The position numbers were made by a program, and so were the translations under genes. The notes under the pieces are model-generated. The model had not been told where the DNA came from, did not search any database, and saw only the letters and a program-made list of their open reading frames with translations. From assembly GCA_963556255.1 (NCBI GenBank), contig OY744604.1:77990236-78054235 (forward strand): a DNA stretch of 64,000 bases. Direction: 5' to 3'. Source of the DNA: Allolobophora icterica (Eukaryota; Annelida; Clitellata; Crassiclitellata; Lumbricidae). Positions within the stretch are counted from its first letter, which is position 1. Each line of letters begins with the position of its first letter. Positions 10,897 to 19,218 of this stretch are shown here, one piece after another.

Positions 10897-11180
10897 TCTA
10901 GTTTTAACCAAATAAGTGTTTAAATACATTTAGTTACAAAACGCGAAGAAACAAAGATCGTTAGGTTCTACTGTTGGGAATGTACGCACAGGCTGTCATT
11001 TATCAGCATATAGTTGAGTTCTCTAAATTATTTGCTAAGAAATACAAAACTGATAAGTAAAAGAGAAGGAAGAACTCTAAATTATTTGCAAAGAGATATA
11101 AAACTGTAAAGTGTGGAGAGCGAGCAGAATTGAAGGTACATTTTAGTGGCTTAGCGCTGGGAGCAGAGGCAGGAACGCTG

Positions 11181-11600
11181 AGAAGTTGCGGGAAGATCTG
11201 AGAAGTTGCGGGAAGATCTGAGAAGTTGCGGGAAGATCTGAGAAGTTGCGGGAAGATCTGAGAAGTTGCGGGAAGATCTGAGAAGTTGCCGGAAGATCTG
11301 AGAAGTTGCGGGAAGATCTGAGAAGTTGCGGGAAGATCTGAGAAGTTGCGGGAAGATCTGAGAAGTTGCGGGAAGATCTGAGAAGTTGCCGGAAGATCTG
11401 AGAAGTTGCGGGAAGATCTGAGAAGTTGCCGGAAGATCTGAGATGTTGCCGGAAGATCTGAGAAGTTGCGGGAAGATCTGAGAAGTTGCCGGAAGATCTG
11501 AGAAGTTGCCGGAAGATCTGAGAAGCTGCGGGAAGATCTGAGAAGCTGCGGGAAGATCTGAGAAGCTGCGGGAAGAGCTGAGAAGTTGCGAGAAGCGCTG
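11181..11600 (+). repeat. 20-bp minisatellite, about 21 units
   Basis: The unit is AGAAGTTGCGGGAAGATCTG with a G/C variant in TTGCSGGAAG and a few CTGC variants at the right end. The opposite arm (15031-15290) has only about 13 units. A GC-rich GGCGGCAGC block follows. The 244-codon minus-strand frame over this region, rich in SQIFPQLLRSS, is a translation of the repeat and not a gene. The second copy is at 63356-63775. Confidence 0.95.
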
Positions 11601-11815
11601 GGAAGCTGCGGCGGCAGCGGCAGCGGCAGCGGCAGCGGCGGTTCGGCGGCGGCGACGGAGGCGGCTGCGGAGGCGGTGGGTAGAGCGCTGGCGAGCAGCG
11701 GCGGCGGAGGAAGCGGTGGCGACGGCGACAGTGGCAAATTTGTTGGAAAGGTAGGTTTTCGATTGAAGCAGTTCAGAGCATTTTGGATGACGAAACTGCT
11801 ATGTATGATATTTCT

Positions 11816-12281
11816 GGGGAACGGACATTATCCCCCCCGGACATTATCCCCCCGGACATTATCCCCCCGGACAAAAGCCCCCCGGACAGAATCCCCCCAG
11901 ATTTTAGCTAAGGCAAAATCCCCCCCGGACAAAATCCCCCCCCGCTGTGTGATAAGTCTATTTCTACATTTAATTGAGAAACTTTAATAGCCCTGTTGCC
12001 CTCGTGTCAGCAATTGTTATTGTTGTAAACGTATAGACTAAGTTAGTGTCATTCAGGTGTAAAAATAAGACTTGTTAGTCGCCTAGTTCTTAACTTAAGG
12101 CTTGTTAATGTCTGGATTCGCGAGGTCCGCTGCCCAAAAAGCGGGTCAGGCTCAGCGCCAAGCAGCTACAAGCCGTCTCCCGCACCCTTGTTAGCGTCAC
12201 TATAGGTTAACGAATGAAAGGAAATATGAAATGTATATATGTATGTATATTTGTATATATGAATGTATATATGTATGTGCG

Positions 12282-12312
<31 letters not shown>

Positions 12313-12563
12313 ATATGCATGTATATATGTATATATGTAGGTATATATGTATATTATGCATGTATGTATATATGTTTGTATGTATATATGTATTTTATGC
12401 GTGTATGTATATATGTATGTTTGATATATATGTGTGAAATATAGGTTATTATTTCCTAGCCGGGGGGATAATGTCCTACCCCGGGGGGGATTCAGTCCGG
12501 GGGGCTTTTGTCCGGGGGATAATGTCCGGGGGATAATGTCCGGGGGGATAATGTCCTACACTC
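11816..12563. mobile_element. Mutator-like non-autonomous element with GGACATTATCCCCCC end arrays
   Basis: It is flanked on both sides by GATATTTCT (11807-11815 and 12564-12572), a 9-bp duplication. The right arm of the inverted repeat keeps the uninterrupted site (GATATTTC, then AAGCGGGAC on the reverse strand near 14833), so the insertion is directly demonstrated. Both ends carry several inverted copies of GGACATTATCCCCCCCGG and GGACAAAAGCCCCCC variants. The middle has no ORF and includes a TATG microsatellite (12230-12440). A 9-bp duplication and long repeated ends fit Mutator-like elements. The first 10 bases recur at the window end (63991). Confidence 0.8.
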
Positions 12564-12615
12564 GATATTTCTAGCGGGACATGGGATGAATTCTGTTGTT
12601 GCCATATTATTTCTA

Positions 12616-13434
12616 CACTGTGTCCACGATAAAGTAGAACACTAGACTTTGTGAAATGTCTTGGTCAATTGTAGTATTATAGGTACTAAATTTGGTGCAC
12701 ATGAACTTCAGTCTATTCTATCCATACTCTGCAAATTTTATGACAATTGATGCAACGGTTACGAGGATATACCCTTTTGAAATTGGGTGGTTCAGAAACC
12801 AAGTTACCGAACAGTAAAACGCATAGAATTACTCATTTTTCTGGCTACCGCAGGGGATACATAGGCTGTTGTTTATAAGCGTCATTTTCGGAAACAGTTT
12901 CACTATGAGACCTGTTTTACGTAACAGTAGTTGGTTGTAAAGAAATGGTTTTCAGCGCAGAGGACAAGATTTTAATCAAGGAGTTGAGAGAGACGAAGGG
13001 GTATGGCGCAAGGAGACTCATTACAGAATTTCCAATGAAAAATTAGTCCCTAGCTGGTGTCAGCAAGCTGTTTAAAAAGATTGCCACAACCGGATCAGTT
13101 GGAAGGAAACCACGAGATCGGGCGTTACGAAAGCAAACAAATATGATTATACCCCTTCGTCTCTCTCAACTCCTTGATTAAAGCCTATGTATCCTCTGCG
13201 GTAGCCAGAAAAATGACGTAATTCTATGCGTTTTACTGTTCGGTAACTTGGTTTCTGAACCACCCAATTTCAAAAGGGTATATCCTCGTAACCGTTGCAT
13301 CAATTGTCATAAAATTTGCAGTGTATGGATAGAATAGACTGAAGTTCATGTGCACCAAATTTAGTACCTATAATACTACAATTGACCAAGATATTTGACA
13401 AAGTCTAGTGTTCTACTTTATCGTAGACACAGTG
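12616..13434 (+). mobile_element. Tc1/mariner derivative with foldback structure
   Basis: It is bounded by TA on both sides (12614-12615 and 13435-13436) and begins CACTGTGTCCACG, ending CACAGTG. The right arm of the large palindrome keeps the empty site with a single TA (TTTCTAGTTGAAATTT on the reverse strand near 14790). Ends are inverted for almost 300 bp. The inversion even includes a piece of the transposase gene (AATCAAGGAGTTGAGAGAG at 12974 and, inverted, at 13158). The right half therefore derives from the left half with a deletion. It is non-autonomous. Confidence 0.88.
12945..13145 (+). pseudogene. N-terminal fragment of a mariner-type transposase
   Basis: The frame starts MVFSAEDKILIKELRE and continues KGYGARRLITEFP, then hits a stop and continues in the same frame as SLAGVSKLFKKI and TGSVGRK. 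This matches the first helix-turn-helix of a widespread invertebrate Tc1/mariner transposase group, where the stop position normally has Trp (TGG to TAG). The catalytic domain is absent because the element switches to its inverted copy after about 65 codons. Confidence 0.75.
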
Positions 13435-13717
13435 TAGTTGAAATTTATTCATAGAGTTGAATTCTACACAGACAACTTGTAGGAAAAGGCATGTCTTCGA
13501 TTAAAGCACATTTGCAAAAGAGCTTGAAATGGTATATTTGTAAAAGTTCGAGTGATGGAATTGGTGTGTAACATAGTTCTAACTAGAGTTTGTGATATAT
13601 GAAGTGAAGCACATTGATGAATTTGTTGGAAAAGACGTGCTTCGGATTGAAGCGTATGTGAAAACCACCTAAACTGAACATTTTTGGAGACTGTGAATGA
13701 CGAAACTGCTCGGTATG

Positions 13718-14510
13718 GTATTTCTAGCAGGGGGCATGTGTGAAGTCTGAACATACGATTTATGGAAAGTAAATATATATAAATATATATATATATATTT
13801 CGATTGCTGTAGGTGTGTTTGAATGTATGACAGGTAAAGACTACCATGTATAGGCCTACCCCAGGTGAGTTCACATCCTCATGCATCTACATCCAAAACA
13901 AAGGAGCTTGACCTGGTTTTCTTTCCAGTGTACGCCTTGGGCATTATCATTGTGCTCCCGATATGGTCAAAAGCCTTGGTCAATACACTAATGAGAATGC
14001 GCATTCGTGCGTGTTAGAGCTTTTGGATGAATTGTGTAAGGGGAGGGAATGGGTGGAGGATGGTGAGGGGTATACGGTACGGGAATCGCCCACTGTGTGT
14101 GCACTCAACCGAACCGTTTCGGGTGACTGCGTTCAACTGATTTCGCGTGAATTTCAAGATTTCGCGTGCTTTCAATTTGGCTGCAGTTCTAAAATGGACT
14201 TGTAGCTGATGAAAACCGTGAAGGGAGAGGGTGTGGAGAGGAGGGAGGGTGTAGAAAGGAGGCTGGAAGGGAGGGTAGAGCATATCAAAGAAACTTTGTT
14301 GACTCGGTATAGAAATTGTATTACTGAAATAGAGCATTTTGTAATACGCAGCTCGTGTCTGTAAGTATTTGATAATTTTTGCAAGCATTTGAAAAACCCT
14401 TGAGAATGAAAATACACAAAGTCTCACATTAATTTCATTACCTTAACTCTACAAAGGCAAAGCCCCTCATTTTCCAACAAAATGTAGTTCCAACGCTCTC
14501 ATAGATCTAT
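13718..14510. other. Spacer between the arms of the large inverted repeat
   Basis: About 790 bp of single-copy sequence separates the arms. It includes a TATATAAATATATA run (13770-13800). The 14220-14280 stretch is purine rich (GGAGGGAGGGTG). Frames of 80-140 codons on both strands overlap one another and show no family resemblance. No gene is called. Confidence 0.5.
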
Positions 14511-15030
14511 CATACCGAGCAGTTTCGTCATTCACAGTCTCCAAAAATGTTCAGTTTAGGTGGTTTTCACATACGCTTCAATCTGAAACACGTCTTTTCC
14601 AACAAATTCATCAATGTGCTTCACTTCATATATCACAAACTCTAGTTAGAACTATGTTTCACACCAATTCCATCACTCGAACTTTTACAAATATACCATT
14701 TCAAGCTCTTTTGCAAATGTGCTTTAATCGAAGACATGCCTTTTCCTACAAGTTGTCTGTGTAGAATTCAACTCTATGAATAAATTTCAACTAGAAATAA
14801 TATGGCAACAACAGAATTCATCCCATGTCCCGCTTGAAATATCATACATAGCAGTTTCGTCATCCAAAATGCTCTGAACTGCTTCAATCGAAAACGTACC
14901 TTTCCAACAAATTTGCCACTGTCGCCTTCGCCACCGCCTCCTCCGCCGCCGCTGCTCGCCAGCGCTCTCGCCTCAGCCTCCGCCGCCGCCTCCGCCGCCG
15001 CCGCTGCCGATGCCGCCGCAACTTCCCAGC

Positions 15031-15290
15031 GCTTCCCGCAACTTCTCAGCTCTTCCCGCAGCTTCTCAGATCTTCCCGCAGCTTCTCAGATCTTCCCGCA
15101 GCTTCTCAGATCTTCCGGCAACTTCTCAGATCTTCCCGCAACTTCTCAGATCTTCCCGCAACTTCTCAGATCTTCCCGCAACTTCTCAGATCTTCCGGCA
15201 ACTTCTCAGATCTTCCCGCAACTTCTCAGATCTTCCCGCAACTTCTCAGATCTTCCCGCAACTTCTCAGATCTTCCCGCAACTTCTCAGC
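15031..15290 (-). repeat. 20-bp minisatellite, about 13 units (right arm)
   Basis: This is the reverse complement of the array at 11181-11600 (unit CAGATCTTCCCGCAACTTCT on the plus strand), shorter by about eight units. The 183- and 104-codon frames here are repeat translations. Confidence 0.95.
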
Positions 15291-15570
15291 GTTCCTGCCT
15301 CTGCTCCCAGCGCTAAGCCACTAAAATGTACCTTCAATTCTGCTCGCTCTCCACACTTTACAGTTTTATATCTCTTTGCAAATAATTTAGAGTTCTTCCT
15401 TCTCTTTTACTTATCAGTTTTGTATTTCTTAGCAAATAATTTAGAGAACTCAACTATATGCTGATAAATGACAGCCTGTGCGTACATTCCCAACAGTAGA
15501 ACCTAACGATCTTTGTTTCTTCGCGTTTTGTAACTAAATGTATTTAAACACTTATTTGGTTAAAACTAGA

Positions 15571-15898
15571 GGGATGCACGATAGCGTAGTGGTTAGCGCG
15601 CTAAGCTGTCGATGGAGAGGACGGGGGTTCGAATCCCCGTCCGGACAGAAATTTGATTCGATTTCTACTCCTGCTGCATCCCATAGCAAGCTCAGCTATA
15701 ATGAGCACACCGACTGAACTCTGTCGGTGGGAAGATGAGACGGTGAGGGTTAGGGCTGGCCGCCTTTCCCTCATATGCCGAGTCTAAGAAACTGAGGTTG
15801 CTAACAAATCATATCCATGGCTACCTCGTGGTTAGCTCATGGGTCCTCTCTCTCTCTTCTTGCTTAAAACGCTTCCATATTATTATTATTATTATTAA
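15571..15898 (+). mobile_element. tRNA-derived SINE (right arm copy)
   Basis: The sequence begins GGGATGCACGATAGCG. Box A TAGCGTAGTGG (15582-15592) and box B GGTTCGAATCC (15626-15636) match the Pol III consensus exactly. The T-arm stem pairs (CGGGG with CCCCG), but acceptor and anticodon stems do not, so it is a SINE head and not a tRNA gene. A body of about 240 bp and an ATT tail (15881-15897) follow. Confidence 0.82.
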
Positions 15899-15914
15899 GA
15901 TGTCAAAATATGTA

Positions 15915-16400
15915 GACCGTCTGTTTGTCTGTTTTTCTGTTTGCATGTTTCTCTGTTTGACTGTTTGTCTGTTTGTCTGTTTGACTGTTTCTCTGTTTGT
16001 CTGTTTGACTGTTTGACTGTTTGTCTGTTTCTCTGTTTGTCTGTTTGACTGTTTGACTGTTTGTATATTTCTCTGTTTCTCTGTTTGTCTGTTTCTCTGT
16101 TTGTCTGTTTGTCTGTTTGACTGTTTGTCTTTTGACTGTTTGACTGTTTGTCTGTTTCTCTGTTTGTCTTTTGACTGTTTGACTGTTTGTCTGTTTGTCT
16201 GTTTGTCTGTTTCTCTGTTTCTCTGTTTGTCTTTTGACTGTTTGACTGTTTGTCTGTTTGTCTGTTTCTCTGTTTGTCTGTTTGTCTGTTTCTTTGTTTG
16301 TCTTTTAACTGTTTGACTGTTTGTCTGTTTCTCTGTTTCTCTGTTTGTCTGTTTCTCTGTTTCTCTGTTTGTCTGTTTCTCTGTTTCTCTGTTTGTCTGT
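15915..16400 (-). repeat. CAAACAGA-type minisatellite (right arm)
   Basis: This is the mirror image of 10159-10555, read as TCTGTTTG units on the plus strand, and is about 90 bp longer. Frames rich in Cys/Leu/Val (CLFVCLSV) are artefacts. Confidence 0.95.
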
Positions 16401-16740
16401 TTGCGAAAGAGTACAACTTTTAATATATCTTAGATTATACCATAATATATATTTTAAATACCCAACCAAATAGGCTACACAAATACAATATTCAAATAAG
16501 TCTCGCTGTGCTAGGGCGCTATACAAATTGGTGAAGTTCAAAATAATTTAAATATAGGTTCTACTTAAAATTGCTGTGAGAAATAAGTTTATTCACCATA
16601 CACATCTGAAATGTTTCAATAACATAATTAAAATAACTCGTGTAAGAGTACAAATTAGGTTTAAAATATATTAAAATATATTAAATATAATTAAACTATA
16701 TTAAATATAATTAATTAGAAACAATACTCTGTTAGAATGG

Positions 16741-16880
16741 GCTGGTTTCATAGTAACAGTCGGACGCTAGATCTTGGCTTCATAGCAACAGTCGGACGCT
16801 AGATATTGGCTTCATAACAACAGTAGGACGCTAAAAACTGGCTTCATTAAAACAGTCGGACGCTAAAAACTGGCTTAATT
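16741..16880 (-). repeat. 32-bp tandem repeat, four units (right arm)
   Basis: This is the reverse complement of the repeat at 9719-9819 with one extra unit. Cores read CAGTCGGACGCTAGAT or CAGTCGGACGCTAAAA. Confidence 0.85.
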
Positions 16881-17039
16881 AAAACAGTTATTTAACTACT
16901 ACTGTATTTACACAAGAGATTATCTTTAATAGGAAACATTTCGGCTAGATTTATGCTAAATTGCCAATGTAATACATAATGTGAGATTCATAATCATACC
17001 GTTTCGGTCGAAGAAGAGGAAGAAATCCTCTTTTCCTAG

Positions 17040-18380
17040 AGAATCTTACCATCGTAGATTTCTCCTATGCTTCGTACCACCTCCTTCTGCAGACCTCTGA
17101 TCAGGAGGATGTTCTTTGTGGTGCAGTCGACTCCGAGTTCGTGACACTTGTCTCGGATGGTTCGGCTGATGTTCTTCCGCGAGCATTCCAGGAGGAGATG
17201 TACGACGGTGTCCGGAACGTCGCATTCCTCGTTTTCGTCAGGATGAATAAAGCCACTGATTCAGCAGCACTCTACCCAAGCGTAGTCTGGTTATCTGGAT
17301 CTCTTGCCAGGGCATATTTTAACTGTATAACTAGTGGGACAAATGTCCCAGTAGTGTTAGGATTTGTCCCAGTAGTTAAAGTATAAGTAGTGTGACAAAA
17401 TGTTGCAAGAGTTCAAAGATTTGCTCCAGTAGTAAATTCCCAAGAAGGTCAAGAAGTTTTGTTGGGAGATGAATTCCGAAGAAAAGGTCATCAACGGTTT
17501 TCGGGTAATGACTTTTTTGAGAGATGACTTCCTAAAAAAGTCATCAACTTTTTCGGGGCGATGACTATGCAGAAAAAGGTAATAAAAGATTCTCAGAGAC
17601 GAGTTCCAAAATTTTGTCCCAGTAGTCTAAATTCCTTAAAATATGCACTGTCTCTTGCTCCTCGGAGTATCCGTGTACTTTATTCTTGTTGACACGAGCG
17701 ACTCGATCTTCTTGAAGGCTCCCTTCGGGATGCCGGTGTATTCCTTCTGCCACTTTTCCACTACTAACTGTTTGATTTTACCGATCATCTCTTTCCTCTC
17801 GATGTACACGGTGGAGTTGACTGCCGGTAGGTGGAGTCCTTCTTTAGCCGCTGCGTCAGCTACTTTATTTTCAAGGATTCCCACGTGACTCGGGATACAG
17901 ACCACCGTAACGTGGCCCGGGCCAAGTCTGTTGACGTTTTCTAGCACCTCAATCGTCAGTGTTGGTCTTGAGTCAGATCGCTGTTCTTTCACCGACTTCG
18001 CAGCGCTGAGGGAATCTGTAAAGATGGCGAATCTGTCCCTCGTGAACGTTCGGTTCTTGCAGATCCAGTCGATAGCGTCCCGTATCGCCGTCAATTCGGT
18101 TGCATATACACTGGACGAGTTCGCCAGCCTCATGATTTTTCTGTAGCCGTTCTCAGGAATCACAACATCTGCTGCGGCCGTGTCTTCGCATTTGGACCCG
18201 TCCGTGTATATGCAGGTGTTGTCTCGGTTTCTGACAATGAGCTGTAGAGAGAGCGTCTTCTGGATTTCAGGCGATACGGTCTTCTTGTCGATGGACTTCG
18301 TCAGATACAGGTCGACCTGAATGCTTTCGTTCCTCCAAGGTGGCAAATTCTGAAACACTGTGCCCTTGCACTCTTGATAC
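17040..18380 (-). pseudogene. RNase H-bearing non-LTR retrotransposon, decayed 3' part
   Basis: On the minus strand, 18358-17636 encodes a ribonuclease H domain with all four acidic residues expected of the DEDD site. They lie in YTDGSK (D53), ATELTAI (E88), FTDSLSA (D115) and KVADAAAKEG (D168). Downstream, after a MITE insertion, reading continues with frameshifts through GRVLLNQW and a Cys/His cluster (ECDVP, HLLLEC), the usual C-terminus of RNase H-carrying LINEs. Frameshifts, stops, 5' truncation and the MITE make it inactive. The clade (I/Jockey-like) is not resolved. It lies antisense in intron 1 of gene B. Confidence 0.85.
17308..17650. mobile_element. hAT-type MITE inserted in the RNase H retroelement
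   Basis: The element begins CAGGGCATATTTTAA and ends TTAAAATATGCACTG. It is flanked by identical 8-bp copies of TCTCTTGC (17300-17307 and 17651-17658), and it splits the LINE reading frame, which confirms insertion. Subterminal GACAAATGTCCCAGTAG units and an interior of AAGGTCATCAAC-like repeats are visible. There is no coding capacity. Confidence 0.9.
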
Positions 18381-19218
18381 TAGTTGTCGAGGAATTCCTT
18401 AGGAGCGATGTGATTAGGTGCTGACGGAACTGTCGGCTGAGATTTGCCGAGATTTTCTTGACACGAATCGACCGACATCAAGTGCGTGCTACCAATTCAC
18501 CCAATTAGCACCTTAGCCCTTTTAATGACACTGCCGTTTCTGAAATTCTAATATTTGTCTTCCTCGTTTTGTAAACGTGCTTCGCAACAAGCCTTTCACA
18601 CAACTAATTAAGCGAACAGAGATTGTTTAATTTGCGTAAGTTAAAACACCACAAAGAACACAAGAGCCCTTGAAACTGTTTCATTGCCTCAAATATTATG
18701 GCGTCAATGTCTTTGCTGGCCCTAGCCCTTGATATCGGTCGATTGATACGAATCGACCGATATCAGTGTCACAACTTGCCTAAGAGTAAATAAAGTATAG
18801 CGTAGAAGAGTAATGAGAGGATCACTGCCTTCACTGGTTAGGCCTACTTTGCCCATGTATGCCAACAATAAGTATCATAAGGCTTTGCCCATGACCACGA
18901 CTGACATAGTTCTAAATTGAGTTAAATTGCACAGTTTGTAATTATGTTACAGGGGGATACTTTTTTGACGGGGATAATTTCGTACGACTTATGCGGGGGT
19001 ACTTTTGAAAAAGGGGGCATAGTCCCTCCCGTTCACCTTCATCCGGCCGGATAGTCCATTCTGCTAAGGGGATATAACTTTATGGAGATACTCTATTCCG
19101 TGACAGGCACTGATTCCACCATGTCTCAGCCGGGATTCTTACCTTTAACAATGACAGAATTTGAGAAATTATACTTTTCCTTTTGCAGTTCCCTTGAAAT
19201 CGTTGCTGTTTGTTTCAG
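18381..19218. other. End of intron 1 of gene B
   Basis: No gene is seen. There is a perfect 14-bp inverted repeat with a 6-bp loop at 18731-18764 (GATATCGGTCGATT). A related AATCGACCGACATC half-site lies near 18466. The last 80 bp resemble the 3' ends of intron 1 in the other genes. Confidence 0.5.

Larger units (their letters stand above)
1..11825. repeat. 52-kb-period direct duplication, copy 1
   Basis: This whole segment recurs at 52176-64000 with a constant offset of 52175. Every open reading frame in it has an equal-length, identical counterpart in the second copy, and the GAT, TTA and CAAACAGA simple repeats have the same length in both. The copy is cut by both window edges, so the true repeat boundaries are not visible and the window is compatible with a perfect tandem period of 52175 bp. 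It holds exons 2-3 of gene A, several MITEs, the promoter and exon 1 of gene B, and the outer part of a large inverted repeat. I compared it by landmarks and spot alignment, not base by base. Confidence 0.95.
9690..13717 (+). repeat. Left arm of a 7.2-kb inverted duplication
   Basis: The arm starts near TAGTTAAATAACTGTTTTAATTAAG and ends at GAAACTGCTCGGTATG. It pairs with 14511-16905 read on the opposite strand. Shared landmarks in mirror order are a 32-bp repeat, a GTATAGCG(T/C)CCTAG block, a CAAACAGA array, a SINE, a 20-bp minisatellite and a TTTTGGATGACGAAACTGCT block. The left arm is longer because it alone carries a Mutator-like element and a mariner derivative. The outer part recurs at 61865-64000. 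Confidence 0.92.
14511..16905 (-). repeat. Right arm of the 7.2-kb inverted duplication
   Basis: This arm mirrors 9690-13717 but lacks the two DNA transposons found there, so it preserves their empty sites. Minisatellite copy numbers differ from the left arm, and scattered substitutions show the arms are diverged rather than identical. It lies wholly in intron 1 of gene B. Confidence 0.92.

Noticed and set aside
11181..11600. Regular short repeats resembling a CRISPR array
   Set aside because: Units are directly adjacent with no unique spacers, and the DNA is clearly eukaryotic.
11003..11737. 244-codon minus-strand frame rich in Pro/Ala and SQIFPQLLRSS repeats
   Set aside because: It is a translation of the 20-bp minisatellite and adjoining GC-rich repeat. 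The mirror copy in the right arm has a different length and frame content.
15571..15650. Candidate tRNA gene
   Set aside because: Boxes A and B and the T arm are good, but acceptor and anticodon stems do not pair, and the sequence continues into a SINE body with an ATT tail. The same applies to the head at 8455.
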